A DNA stretch of 64,000 bases from Ewingella allii (GCF_044430645.1 NZ_JAWUDN010000002.1:248001-312000); one strand, 5' to 3'. Positions 1 through 8,395 are shown, numbered from the stretch's first letter. Translations and numbers: made by a program. The notes: generated by a model from the letters alone, not told the origin.

Positions 1-644
1 GTATTGGTAAATCTGCTGTAACCGAAGGCGCTCTGGTGACCAACGGCCAGGCTGATGCATTGGCGACGGTGCAACAGCTCGACCCTATCTATGTCGACGT
101 AACCCAATCGAGCAATGACTTCCTGCGTCTGAAACAGGAACTGGCCGACGGCTCTCTGAAGCAAGCTAATGGCAAAGCGCAAGTTAAGCTGCTGTTAGAT
201 AACGGTAGTGAATATAAGCAAGCGGGTACATTGGAATTCTCTGATGTTACCGTTGATGAAACCACCGGTTCCATTACCTTACGTGCCGTGTTCCCGAACC
301 CAGATGACGCATTGCTGCCTGGTATGTTCGTTCGCGCCCGTCTGGATGAAGGTGTTAACAACAACGCATTATTGGTTCCACAGCAAGGGATCACCCGTAA
401 CCCGCGCGGTGACGCAACCGCCATGGTTGTTGGTGCAGACAATAAAGTTGAACTCCGCACTGTGACCACTACGCAAGCGATCGGCGACAAATGGGTTGTA
501 ACCGATGGCCTGAAATCTGGTGACAAAGTTATCGTGACCGGACTACAGAAAATCAAACCAGGCGTGCAGGTTAATGCGCAGGAAGTCGATCAAAACGCAG
601 ACGCTAAGAAACAGGCTGCATCTGATACAGCGCCGAAGTCTTAA
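1..644 (+). CDS. acrA: AcrA, periplasmic adaptor of the AcrAB-TolC efflux pump (5'-truncated)
   Basis: Only the C-terminal half, about 213 codons, is present; the reading frame is open from base 3 and the start lies before the window. AcrA is an inner-membrane-anchored periplasmic lipoprotein that joins AcrB to the outer-membrane channel TolC. The visible part covers the end of the lipoyl/beta-barrel region and the membrane-proximal domain, including GRIGKSAVTEGALV-type sequence just inside the window and VPQQGITRNPRG further on. The C-terminus is a polar Asn/Asp/Lys/Ala-rich tail, as usual in AcrA. The stop lies 16 nt before acrB, with an AGGAG ribosome-binding site between them, so the two are co-transcribed. 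Identification is secure from the family sequence and the acrB neighbour. Confidence 0.96.
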   Translation, partial: IGKSAVTEGALVTNGQADALATVQQLDPIYVDVTQSSNDFLRLKQELADGSLKQANGKAQVKLLLDNGSEYKQAGTLEFSDVTVDETTGSITLRAVFPNPDDALLPGMFVRARLDEGVNNNALLVPQQGITRNPRGDATAMVVGADNKVELRTVTTTQAIGDKWVVTDGLKSGDKVIVTGLQKIKPGVQVNAQEVDQNADAKKQAASDTAPKS

Positions 645-660
645 TAGGAGCCGGTAATTC

Positions 661-3600
661 ATGGCTAAGTTTTTTATAGATCGCCCGATATTTGCGTGGG
701 TTATCGCCATCATCATCATGTTGGCGGGGGGATTAGCGATAATCTCGCTACCTATCGCGCAGTATCCAACCGTTGCGCCGCCAGCGATCCAGTTGACGGC
801 TACTTATCCAGGTGCTGATGCACAAACGGTTCAGGACACCGTCACTCAGGTTATCGAACAAAACATGAACGGTATCGACAACATGATGTACATGTCGTCG
901 ACCAGTGATTCATCAGGTACGGTTCAGATAACCCTGACCTTTGCTTCCGGTACTGACGCAGATATTGCCCAGGTACAGGTGCAGAACAAACTGCAGCTAG
1001 CAACGCCGTTGCTGCCGCAAGAAGTTCAGCAGCAAGGTATTTCGGTTGAAAAATCCAGTAGCAGCTTCTTAATGGTTGCGGGCTTTATCTCCACTGACGG
1101 CACCATGTCTCAGGATGATATCGCCGACTACGTGGGTTCAAACATTAAAGATCCTATCAGCCGTACTGCGGGTGTTGGTGACGTTCAGCTGTTTGGTGCT
1201 CAGTACGCGATGCGTATCTGGATGGACCCGAACAAGCTCAACAACTTCCAGCTCACGCCGGTTGATGTTATCAATGCGATTAAAGTTCAGAACAACCAGA
1301 TTGCAGCGGGCCAGTTGGGTGGTACACCACCAGTTCCCGGCCAGCAGCTTAACTCATCAATCGTTGCTCAGACCCGTCTGAAGTCTGCGGATGAGTTCGG
1401 CAAAATCATTCTGAAAGTGAATCCAGATGGCTCTCAGGTTCGCCTGAAAGACGTGGCTAAAATCCAGCTGGGTGGTGAAAACTACGACGTGGTTGCGCGC
1501 TTTAACGGCCAACCGGCAGCAGGTCTGGGGATTAAACTGGCAACAGGCGCTAACGCCCTGGATACCGCAGCCTCAGTAAAAGCTACGCTTGGAAAACTGC
1601 AATCGTTCTTCCCTGCTGGCTTGAAAGTGGTTTATCCATACGACACCACGCCATTTGTTAAGATTTCGATTCAAGAAGTAGGGAAAACCCTGTTAGAAGC
1701 CATCATATTGGTCTTCTTGGTAATGTACCTGTTCCTGCAAAACTTCCGCGCAACGCTTATCCCAACGATTGCCGTGCCGGTCGTGTTGTTAGGTACTTTT
1801 GCGATTTTGTCCGCGTTTGGTTATTCGATAAACACCCTAACGATGTTCGGTATGGTGCTTGCGATAGGGCTATTGGTGGATGACGCCATCGTGGTGGTAG
1901 AAAACGTCGAGCGCGTTATGGTCGAAGAGGGCCTGCCGCCGAAAGAAGCCACCAAACGATCAATGGAGCAGATTCAGGGTGCACTGGTCGGTATTGCCAT
2001 GGTTCTGTCAGCGGTATTTATCCCGATGGCGTTCTTCGGTGGTTCAACCGGCGTTATCTACCGTCAGTTCTCCATCACCATTGTTTCCGCGATGGTGCTG
2101 TCAGTACTGGTAGCGATGATCCTGACTCCGGCACTTTGTGCCACCATGCTGAAACCTATCGCCAAGGGTGACCACGGCGAGAAAAAAGGCTTCTTCGGCT
2201 GGTTTAACAAGAAATTCGACCAAAGTACGCATCACTATACCGACAGCGTAGGCAACATTCTGCGCAGCACCGGTCGTTACTTGATTCTGTATCTGCTGAT
2301 CGTTGTGGGCATGGCATTCCTGTTTATCCGCCTGCCGACTTCGTTCTTACCAGAAGAAGACCAGGGTGTATTCCTGACCATGGCCCAGCTACCGGCGGGT
2401 GCCACTCAGGAACGTACGCAGAAGGTGTTGGATGAAGTCAGTAATTACTATCTGACTAAAGAGAAAGCCAACGTTGAATCGGTCTTTACCGTTAATGGCT
2501 TTGGTTTCGCAGGTCGTGGTCAGAACACCGGTATTGCGTTTATCAGTCTGAAAGACTGGGCCGATCGTAGCGGCGCTGAAAACAAAGTTCCGGCGATTGC
2601 GGCGCGTGCGATGGGTGCTTTCAGTCAAATCAAAGACGGTTTGGTGTTCGCGTTCAACCTGCCAGCTATCGTGGAATTGGGTACAGCCAGCGGCTTCGAC
2701 TTCGAGTTGATTGACCAGGCTAACTTGGGTCACGACAAACTGACTCAGGCGCGTAACCAACTGCTCGGCATGGTCGCGCAACACCCTGACTTGCTGACGC
2801 AGGTTCGTCCTAACGGTCTGGAAGATACGCCACAGTTCAAAGTGGAAATCGACCAAGAGAAAGCGTCGGCGCTGGGCGTTTCACTGTCTGACATCAACAC
2901 CACGCTGGGTGCGTCAATCGGCGGTAGTTACGTCAATGACTTCATCGACCGTGGCCGCGTGAAGAAAGTGTACGTGCAGGCGGAAAACAAATACCGCATG
3001 CTGCCATCAGACATTAACAACCTCTATGTTCGTGGTAGTTCAGGTCAGATGGTGCCGTTCTCAGCCTTCTCTAGCATGAAGTGGGAATACGGTTCGCCAC
3101 GTCTTGAACGCTATAACGGTCTGCCATCGATGGAAATCCTTGGTCAGCCGGCACCGGGCAAGAGTAGTGGTGATGCCATGGCAATGATGGAATCTTTAGC
3201 ATCGAAGCTGCCAAATGGTATCGGCTTTGACTGGACAGGCCTTTCTTATCAGGAACGTTTGTCAGGTAATCAGGCCCCTGCCCTGTATGCTATCTCGCTG
3301 ATTGTGGTATTCCTCTGTCTGGCAGCGCTGTATGAAAGCTGGTCGATTCCATTCTCGGTCATGCTGGTTGTTCCGCTGGGCGTAGTCGGTGCCTTGATCG
3401 CAGCAACTATGCGTGGTCTGAGCAATGACGTTTACTTCCAGGTAGGCCTGTTGACCACCATCGGGCTGTCGGCGAAGAACGCAATCTTGATTGTGGAATT
3501 CGCCAAAGACTTGATGGACAAGGAAGGCAAAGGTCTGGTTGAGTCGACTCTCGAAGCGGTTCGTATGCGTTTGCGTCCAATTCTGATGACATCACTGGCA

Positions 3601-3816
3601 TTTATCCTCGGTGTTATGCCACTGGTTATCAGTAGCGGTGCAGGTTCCGGTTCTCAGAACGCCGTAGGTACTGGCGTAATGGGTGGGATGATCACTGCAA
3701 CGCTGTTGGCTATCTTCTTTGTTCCGGTCTTCTTCGTGGTGGTACGCCGCCGCTTTGGTAAGAAGAATGAGGATATCGAACATAGTCACGCTGTAGAGCA
3801 GCAACCAAAACACTAA
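661..3816 (+). CDS. acrB: AcrB, RND multidrug efflux transporter
   Basis: Inner-membrane proton-driven pump of the HAE1-RND family that expels drugs, bile salts and dyes through AcrA and TolC. The protein has 1051 residues (E. coli AcrB has 1049). It starts MAKFFIDRPIFAWV, the signature RND N-terminus and first membrane helix. The proton-relay aspartates are D407 and D408 in GLLVDDAIVVVENV, and the partner lysine is K939 in LSAKNAILIVEF (E. coli K940). Two large periplasmic loops lie between TM1-TM2 and TM7-TM8. The ATG is preceded by AGGAG at 646-650. A strong terminator follows the stop. No truncation or odd residue is seen. Confidence 0.98.
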   Translation: MAKFFIDRPIFAWVIAIIIMLAGGLAIISLPIAQYPTVAPPAIQLTATYPGADAQTVQDTVTQVIEQNMNGIDNMMYMSSTSDSSGTVQITLTFASGTDADIAQVQVQNKLQLATPLLPQEVQQQGISVEKSSSSFLMVAGFISTDGTMSQDDIADYVGSNIKDPISRTAGVGDVQLFGAQYAMRIWMDPNKLNNFQLTPVDVINAIKVQNNQIAAGQLGGTPPVPGQQLNSSIVAQTRLKSADEFGKIILKVNPDGSQVRLKDVAKIQLGGENYDVVARFNGQPAAGLGIKLATGANALDTAASVKATLGKLQSFFPAGLKVVYPYDTTPFVKISIQEVGKTLLEAIILVFLVMYLFLQNFRATLIPTIAVPVVLLGTFAILSAFGYSINTLTMFGMVLAIGLLVDDAIVVVENVERVMVEEGLPPKEATKRSMEQIQGALVGIAMVLSAVFIPMAFFGGSTGVIYRQFSITIVSAMVLSVLVAMILTPALCATMLKPIAKGDHGEKKGFFGWFNKKFDQSTHHYTDSVGNILRSTGRYLILYLLIVVGMAFLFIRLPTSFLPEEDQGVFLTMAQLPAGATQERTQKVLDEVSNYYLTKEKANVESVFTVNGFGFAGRGQNTGIAFISLKDWADRSGAENKVPAIAARAMGAFSQIKDGLVFAFNLPAIVELGTASGFDFELIDQANLGHDKLTQARNQLLGMVAQHPDLLTQVRPNGLEDTPQFKVEIDQEKASALGVSLSDINTTLGASIGGSYVNDFIDRGRVKKVYVQAENKYRMLPSDINNLYVRGSSGQMVPFSAFSSMKWEYGSPRLERYNGLPSMEILGQPAPGKSSGDAMAMMESLASKLPNGIGFDWTGLSYQERLSGNQAPALYAISLIVVFLCLAALYESWSIPFSVMLVVPLGVVGALIAATMRGLSNDVYFQVGLLTTIGLSAKNAILIVEFAKDLMDKEGKGLVESTLEAVRMRLRPILMTSLAFILGVMPLVISSGAGSGSQNAVGTGVMGGMITATLLAIFFVPVFFVVVRRRFGKKNEDIEHSHAVEQQPKH

Positions 3817-3836
3817 TCCAGTGTGAAGCAAATTGA

Positions 3837-3863
3837 AAAGGCCGCGAATAGCGGCCTTTTTTT
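3837..3863 (+). terminator. Intrinsic terminator of acrAB
   Basis: GCCGC-GAATA-GCGGC hairpin at 3841-3855 followed by a run of seven T. It lies 25 nt after the acrB stop. Confidence 0.9.
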
Positions 3864-3905
3864 ATTTCAAGACTTGAACCCACGCAGCAACTGGCGCATA
3901 CTATT

Positions 3906-3920
3906 TGTTATAGTATAACA
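3906..3920. promoter_or_regulatory. Candidate Zur operator before rpmE2
   Basis: Perfect 15-bp dyad TGTTATA-G-TATAACA, 17 nt before the rpmE2 start. It resembles enterobacterial Zur boxes, and E. coli rpmE2/rpmJ2 (ykgM/ykgO) are known Zur targets. A weak promoter (TTGAAC at 3874-3879, CATACT at 3897-3902) would start transcription inside or next to the dyad, so bound Zur would block it. The same motif with one change recurs at 7094-7108. The assignment to Zur is inferred from motif and context. Confidence 0.8.
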
Positions 3921-3937
3921 TAACATTTGAGGTTATT

Positions 3938-4195
3938 ATGAAGCCAGGTATCCATCCTGCCTATCGCACCGTGGTATTCCACGACACCAGCGCCGATGAA
4001 TATTTCAAAGTGGGTTCAACCATCAAGACCGATCGCACCATCGAACTGGGAGGCACCACCTTCCCTTACATCACAATTGAAGTCTCTTCTCAATCTCACC
4101 CGTACTACACAGGTAAGCAAAAGGACTTCTCCAAAGAAGGCAGCACCGCGCGCTTCAACCAGCGTTTTGGCAGCTTCCTTGGCAAAAAGAAGTAA
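3938..4195 (+). CDS. rpmE2: Ribosomal protein L31 type B (zinc-independent paralogue)
   Basis: Protein of 85 residues starting MKPGIHPAYRTVVFHD, the type B L31 pattern (YkgM in E. coli). It contains no cysteine at all, so it lacks the zinc-binding Cys motif of the usual L31. Under zinc starvation such paralogues replace the zinc-bearing L31 on the ribosome and free its metal. A GAGG ribosome-binding site (3929-3932) precedes the ATG. The gene is followed after 17 nt by rpmJ2 and preceded by the Zur-like dyad at 3906-3920. It faces a metal ABC transporter operon with a matching box, which supports a zinc-limitation role. Confidence 0.95.
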   Translation: MKPGIHPAYRTVVFHDTSADEYFKVGSTIKTDRTIELGGTTFPYITIEVSSQSHPYYTGKQKDFSKEGSTARFNQRFGSFLGKKK

Positions 4196-4212
4196 TCGGC
4201 TAGGAGTCAGTC

Positions 4213-4353
4213 ATGCAGGTTTTAAGTTCACTTCGCTCTGCGAAAAACCGCCATCCAGACTGTCGCGTGGTGCGTCGCAAGGGCCGAGTTTATGTGATTT
4301 GCAAAACCAACCCGCGATTTAAAGCGGTACAAGGTAAGAAGAAAAAACGCTAA
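4213..4353 (+). CDS. rpmJ2: Ribosomal protein L36 type B (zinc-independent paralogue)
   Basis: A 46-residue ORF starting MQVLSSLRSAKNRHPDCRVV and ending GKKKKR, almost superimposable on E. coli YkgO from memory. Only two cysteines (C17, C30) remain of the C-C-C-H zinc knuckle of the standard L36, so it should not bind zinc. It is strongly basic, as expected for an rRNA-binding protein. The start ATG is preceded by TAGGAG at 4201-4206. It lies 17 nt after rpmE2 and shares its promoter. A terminator follows at 4387-4421. The ORF is short but unambiguous. Confidence 0.94.
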   Translation: MQVLSSLRSAKNRHPDCRVVRRKGRVYVICKTNPRFKAVQGKKKKR

Positions 4354-4386
4354 AAGGCGACGCTTTGCGCCAACACCTTAATAAAA

Positions 4387-4421
4387 AAGCCCCGCCGCTT
4401 GCCCGGACGGGGCTTTTTCTT
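4387..4421. terminator. Terminator between rpmJ2 and the metal transporter operon
   Basis: AAGCCCCG (4387-4394) pairs with CGGGGCTT (4408-4415), with extra GC pairs inside and T-runs after. It ends rpmE2-rpmJ2 and, read from the other strand (A-run at 4383-4388), may also end the convergent transporter operon. Confidence 0.85.
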
Positions 4422-4474
4422 TTTTACAGAAATGATGTATCCCTTTCCGCATAAACGGCGGAAAGGGTTAGTGC

Positions 4475-5356
4475 TTACTTCATGCTGGCGACGATAGTCT
4501 CAACATTATGTTTAAAGGCTTTCTCATAGGTGGTCGCCGGGCCTTTCGGACCAGACAACGCCTCTGGATACAGTTCACCACCGGCCTGAGCCCCGGTCGC
4601 TGCAGCAATTTGCTTCACTAAGCGAGGATCAGTTTGGTTCTCGATAAAGTAGGTTTTCACCTTCTCTTCTTTGATCTGCTTAATCAGCGAGGCAACGCCG
4701 CTGGCGCTGGCTTCAGCTTCGGTTGAGAAGCCTACCGGCGCCATAAAGGTGACGTGATATTCGCGGCCGAAATAGCCGAAAGCATCGTGGCTGGTCAGAA
4801 CCTTACGTTTCTCCTGCGGGACGTTGGCGAATTCGGATTTCGCCCACTCATCGAGCTTTTTCAGCTGTTCGATATAAGCGTCACCCCGTTTGCGGAAATA
4901 GTCTGCATCTTCAGGGTCCGCGGCAATCAAGGCGTTCATCACGTTGGTGGCATAAATCACGCCGTTCGCCATGCTGTTCCAGGCGTGCGGGTCAGTGATC
5001 TCTTTACCATCATCAACCATCTGACTGGATTTCACGCCTTCGGAGGCGGTCACCACTTTGCCTTTATAACCTGATGCGGAAACCAGACGGTCGATCCACC
5101 CTTCCAGACCCAAGCCGCTGACGAACACGACATCTGAGGCATTGATCTCTTTGCTGTCTTGCGGCGAAGGTTCGAAGCTGTGCGGGTCGCCATCCGGGCC
5201 AACCAGGCTATTCACTTTCACGTGATCGCCACCAACCTGGTGAACGATATCCCCCAAAATTGAAAAACTGGCCACGGCGGTGACGGTTTTCGCCATAGCC
5301 AGTGGGCTCGACAGCAGGGCAGCTACTGCCAGAGCAACAGGTAAACGTTTCATCAT
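4475..5356 (-). CDS. Periplasmic metal-binding protein of a zinc-type ABC transporter (ZnuA-like)
   Basis: Cluster A-I solute-binding protein, 293 residues, with a cleavable signal peptide (MMKRLPVALAVAALLSSPLA-MA, cleavage likely after residue 22). Three histidines sit at ligand positions of the family: H59 in DPHSFEPSPQD, H124 in TDPHAW and H190 in SHDAFGYF. A histidine rather than glutamate at the third position is the zinc-type pattern; manganese proteins have Glu there. The long His-rich loop of classical ZnuA is absent, so this is probably not the main ZnuA but a second zinc importer. An acidic ligand may come from E266 or D243. It is the third gene of the operon, 22 nt after the permease. 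The Zur-like box upstream supports zinc, but the metal is inferred. Confidence 0.85.
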   Translation of the reverse strand: MMKRLPVALAVAALLSSPLAMAKTVTAVASFSILGDIVHQVGGDHVKVNSLVGPDGDPHSFEPSPQDSKEINASDVVFVSGLGLEGWIDRLVSASGYKGKVVTASEGVKSSQMVDDGKEITDPHAWNSMANGVIYATNVMNALIAADPEDADYFRKRGDAYIEQLKKLDEWAKSEFANVPQEKRKVLTSHDAFGYFGREYHVTFMAPVGFSTEAEASASGVASLIKQIKEEKVKTYFIENQTDPRLVKQIAAATGAQAGGELYPEALSGPKGPATTYEKAFKHNVETIVASMK

Positions 5357-5378
5357 TTCTCCTTTCTTGTGGTACTGC

Positions 5379-6236
5379 TTAACGGCGCGAGGCGGTCAAC
5401 ATGCCGCCGCGCGTTCCAAATAAAACTGAAATAAAGAATATGGCACTGGCGCTTAGCACGATGGCCGGGCCAGCCGGCAGCGACGCATAATAAGACCACT
5501 CCAGGCCAACAATGCTGCTGATCACCCCAATCACCATGGCGCTTAAAATGGTGTGTGGCAGGTCTCGCGCCCAGAAGCGCGCACTCGCCGCAGGCAACAT
5601 CATCAGGCCGACGGACATCAGCGTGCCGAGGATTTGGAACCCCGCGACCAGATTAACCACCACCAGTGCCAAGAATATCCCGTGGATCGCAGCCAGCCAT
5701 TTGCCTGCGCTAACGCGCAAGAATAGTGAGTCAAATGACTCAATCACCAGCGCGCGGTACACCGCGGCCAGCACTAAGACGGATACGGAGGTGATAATAC
5801 CGACCATGACGATCGACGGAGAATCAATGGCCAAAATCGAGCCAAACAGCACGTGTAGAAGATCGACACTTGAGCCGCGCAGGGAGACTAGCGTGACGCC
5901 CAAGGCAAGCGATCCCAAATAGAAACCGGCAAAGCTGGCATCTTCTTTTAACTGCGTTCGGCGGCTCACCAAGCCTGATAGCATGGCGACGGCCAAACCC
6001 GCGATAAAACCGCCGACGCCCATGGCGACCAGCGACATGCCGGAAATCAGATAGCCAATAGCCGCACCGGGCAAAACGGCGTGGGATAAGGCGTCGCCCA
6101 CCAGACTCATCCGGCGCAGTAACAGAAAAACGCCGAGCGGCGTGGCGCTGATGGAGAGCGCCAAACAGGCAATCAGCGCGCGGCGCATAAAACCAAATTC
6201 AATAAAAGGGTCGGCAATTAGGTGGAATAACATCAT
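5379..6236 (-). CDS. Metal ABC transporter permease (ZnuB/ABC-3 family)
   Basis: ABC-3 family integral membrane protein of 285 residues with about eight hydrophobic segments, pairing with the ATPase upstream and the binding protein downstream. Sequence such as SLVGDALSHAVLPGAAIGYL near residue 45-65 is the family's cytoplasmic coupling/TM region. I chose the ATG whose bases overlap the ATPase stop as ATGA at 6233-6236. The longer ORF reaching 6335 would run back into the ATPase gene with a low-complexity Arg/Pro extension and is unlikely. The overlap implies translational coupling. Substrate is probably zinc, from the Zur-like control and the binding protein ligands. Confidence 0.88.
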   Translation of the reverse strand: MMLFHLIADPFIEFGFMRRALIACLALSISATPLGVFLLLRRMSLVGDALSHAVLPGAAIGYLISGMSLVAMGVGGFIAGLAVAMLSGLVSRRTQLKEDASFAGFYLGSLALGVTLVSLRGSSVDLLHVLFGSILAIDSPSIVMVGIITSVSVLVLAAVYRALVIESFDSLFLRVSAGKWLAAIHGIFLALVVVNLVAGFQILGTLMSVGLMMLPAASARFWARDLPHTILSAMVIGVISSIVGLEWSYYASLPAGPAIVLSASAIFFISVLFGTRGGMLTASRR

Positions 6237-6973
6237 CAAGCAGTAACCCCAGCGGCGAGGGTAAAGGTGTCGTTGGAGACACAGGCGTGGGTCGGATTGG
6301 GGAAATGGCTCAGGACGTGATCGGTGGTCCCCCAAATATTACGCTGTGCGCTGAGGTATAAAACGTGCGGAAAATGGCGCGCAACCATGGAAATATCGTG
6401 CAGCACGGCAATCACCGTACGCCCTTCCTGGTGCCACTGGGCAATCACCTTCAACAGCAGCTCGGTGGTTTGGCTGTCGATGCCGGTGAAAGGCTCATCG
6501 AGCATGATCAGCGGGGCTTGTTGGATCAGCAATCGAGCGAATAAAGTGCGTTGCAGCTGGCCGCCAGACAACTCGCCAACCAGCAAGTGCGCCATGGATG
6601 TCATTCCCACGGTTTCCAGCGCCTGTTCCACCCGTTCGGCGGAGCGGCGATTAATTCCGCCAAACAGGCCACTTTGCGGCCAGCAGCCCATCGCTACCAG
6701 ATCAAACACGCTAATAGGGAATGCGCGATCCAGCTCTGCCTGCTGCGGTAAATAAGCCAAGCGCGGGCGGGAAGCAGGCTTGCCTGCCGTATTAAAAGAT
6801 AAATTGCCGGAAATGGCGGGCTGAAGTCCCGCCAGCGTTTTGAGAAAGGTAGACTTCCCTGCGCCATTGGCACCGATCACGGCGGTGAGCGAACCTTCGC
6901 TAAAATTGCCCTCGATGGGCATCGCGACGGCGCGTCGGTCATAGCCGACTTTAAGTTGTGAGACAGAAATCAT
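6236..6973 (-). CDS. Metal ABC transporter ATPase (ZnuC-like)
   Basis: ABC ATPase of 245 residues starting MISVSQLKVGYDRR. Walker A is GANGAGKST, the signature is LSGGQLQR, Walker B is LIMLDEPFTG and the H-loop is VLHD. The frame stays open upstream to 7090, but the extra 39 residues lack any ABC character and the bases are better explained by the small ORF at 6970-7077, whose TGA stop overlaps this ATG (ATGA at 6970-6973). The stop in turn overlaps the permease start. The three transporter genes plus the small ORF form one tightly coupled operon. Confidence 0.9.
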   Translation of the reverse strand: MISVSQLKVGYDRRAVAMPIEGNFSEGSLTAVIGANGAGKSTFLKTLAGLQPAISGNLSFNTAGKPASRPRLAYLPQQAELDRAFPISVFDLVAMGCWPQSGLFGGINRRSAERVEQALETVGMTSMAHLLVGELSGGQLQRTLFARLLIQQAPLIMLDEPFTGIDSQTTELLLKVIAQWHQEGRTVIAVLHDISMVARHFPHVLYLSAQRNIWGTTDHVLSHFPNPTHACVSNDTFTLAAGVTA

Positions 6974-7077
6974 GGCAGCGAAATAGCCCAATAGATACCG
7001 CCCCACAATAGGGCCAGTAAAATGGCAGCAGCCCCGCAACGGGTCACGGCGGAGAGTGTAAATAATGTCTTGTTCAT
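6970..7077 (-). CDS. Putative 35-residue single-span membrane protein leading the metal transporter operon
   Basis: Small ORF in a different frame from the ATPase. It begins MNKTLFTLSAVTRCGAAAIL and continues as a hydrophobic helix rich in Leu/Ala/Trp to a stop at residue 36; residues 14-34 would span the membrane. Its ATG has an AGG (minus strand, 7 nt upstream) ribosome-binding site, whereas the ATG of the longer ATPase frame at 7090 has none. Its stop overlaps the ATPase start as ATGA, the same arrangement as between ATPase and permease. I do not recognise the family. It could be a transporter subunit, a regulator, or only a leader ORF that couples translation. Expression is not proven. 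Confidence 0.62.
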   Translation of the reverse strand: MNKTLFTLSAVTRCGAAAILLALLWGGIYWAISLP

Positions 7078-7093
7078 CGATAAACCTCATGAA

Positions 7094-7108
7094 TGTTACA
7101 ATATAACA
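7094..7108. promoter_or_regulatory. Candidate Zur operator before the metal transporter operon
   Basis: TGTTACA-A-TATAACA, 15 bp. It matches the rpmE2 dyad at 3906-3920 except for one arm base and the central base. It extends one A/T pair outward (ATGTTA...TAACAT) and lies 16 nt before the small ORF start. Promoter-like hexamers (TTGAAT, TTGAAC) lie just upstream on the minus strand, so the box would overlap the -10 region. Confidence 0.75.
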
Positions 7109-7365
7109 TCACATGACGTTCAACTATTCAAGACGCAAAGTTGTAATCTTTCGTGTCTTGCTAGCCATTAATAAGATTCAAATCTTCACTCTTTTTTTAT
7201 TTACCTCTGGCTTAATTCTAACGTAAGGAAAAAGTAATTAAATATTAACCATTCATAAAAAACTTAAAAATCATATAGATAACTCTTCCTTGTTAGGCAA
7301 GAATTTTGCCATTGCGTGGGCAAACCTCGCCAAAACATGCGATAATAGAGGAAGGCTATTTTCAC

Positions 7366-7731
7366 ATGGGGAACGAGATGAAAAAATTAATCCCTTATGA
7401 AATCGATGGGAACAAAGTTTCAACCGAGTATTTGCAAAAGATTATTGAACTCAATCTTTCACAAATAGAAACAGATTTAGTTGGGGATTTGAGTTATTAC
7501 TCCGAAAATTCTCAATATACACCTGACTCTTTGAAGATTATCTCTATCACAGCTATCGGTAATGATCAGTATTCGATGAGTTATGGATTCAAATGGACTA
7601 TCTTCAATGCCTGCCTTGACATTAACGCAGATGAGTTCACCACTGAGCGCGTGTCATTTAAAGTTAAAGGCCACGGGCTTGAATTTGATATTATTGATAC
7701 TCAACGTTCAACTTCCGCTGAAGAACTGTAA
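7366..7731 (+). CDS. Uncharacterised A+T-rich ORF, 121 residues
   Basis: I do not recognise this protein. From the ATG at 7366 (GAGGAAGG at 7348-7355 upstream) it reads MGNEMKKLIPYEIDGNKVST and ends RSTSAEEL. A second start at 7378 (MKKLIPYE) is equally possible, with GGGGAACGAG before it. It has no signal peptide or membrane span, and is acidic with alternating short hydrophobic stretches (LKIISITAIG, YSMSYGFKWTIF, VSFKVKGHGLEFDIID), suggesting a small soluble beta-rich fold. The DNA is visibly richer in A+T than the flanking transporter genes. It lies between a Zur-controlled operon and tomB-hha, as a single gene with its own promoter region. Acquired DNA is likely; no function is claimed. 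Confidence 0.6.
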   Translation: MGNEMKKLIPYEIDGNKVSTEYLQKIIELNLSQIETDLVGDLSYYSENSQYTPDSLKIISITAIGNDQYSMSYGFKWTIFNACLDINADEFTTERVSFKVKGHGLEFDIIDTQRSTSAEEL

Positions 7732-7972
7732 TTTTAAGTAATGCATTGGTGCATAATTGCCAAAATGAATTATATTTAAATCGTAATGTTTTGAATAAAT
7801 CTTATCCCCCAACATTTATTGAAGAAAGTGTTTATTATTGCTAAATCTCATTGATATTTTAGGTTTAGTTCATAGAGTTCTGTTGTAAGTGATGTACCCG
7901 GAAACCACTAAGTTTTGTTGTTTACTCACAGAGTGTTGTCAACACCGAATAAGCCATTACGGAGGGGATGAT

Positions 7973-8341
7973 ATGGATGAGTACTCGCCTAAGCGACACG
8001 ATATAGCGCAGCTGCGGTTCCTGAATGAAAGTCTGTACGATGAAGGGATAGCTACGCTGGGGGATAGCCACCACGGTTGGGTCAACGACCCTACTTCCGC
8101 GGTAAACCTGCAACTTAATGAACTGATCGAGCACATCGCTTCTTTTGTGATGAGTTTTAAAATAAAATACCCGGATGATACCCCTCTGACCGATTTGGTT
8201 GAGGAGTACCTGGACGATACCTACACCCTCTTCAGTAATTACGGAATAAACGATTCTGACTTACGTCAATGGCAAAAGACCAAAAAACGATTATTCAGAA
8301 TGTTCTCAGGTGAGTATGTCTGTACCCTGATGAAAACTTAA
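7973..8341 (+). CDS. tomB: TomB (YbaJ), Hha toxicity modulator
   Basis: Protein of 122 residues starting MDEYSPKRHDIAQLRFLNES, matching E. coli TomB closely through HGWVNDPTSAVNLQLNELIEHIA and YLDDTYTLFSNYGI. In E. coli TomB acts as antitoxin to Hha, by oxygen-dependent oxidation of an Hha cysteine, and affects biofilm formation. The start is the ATG at 7973, preceded by GGAGGGG at 7961-7967; the open frame to 7889 has no homologous extension. The gene lies 54 nt before hha and is most likely co-transcribed with it. Confidence 0.95.
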   Translation: MDEYSPKRHDIAQLRFLNESLYDEGIATLGDSHHGWVNDPTSAVNLQLNELIEHIASFVMSFKIKYPDDTPLTDLVEEYLDDTYTLFSNYGINDSDLRQWQKTKKRLFRMFSGEYVCTLMKT

Positions 8342-8395
8342 GTAATACTTTAACCAACACCAGCAGTAATTTAGATAAATAATGAAAAGGTCATG

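Noticed and set aside
6974..7090. N-terminal extension of the metal ABC ATPase
   Set aside because: No ribosome-binding site at 7090 and no ABC-like sequence; the bases fit a small ORF in another frame with a good site and ATGA overlap.
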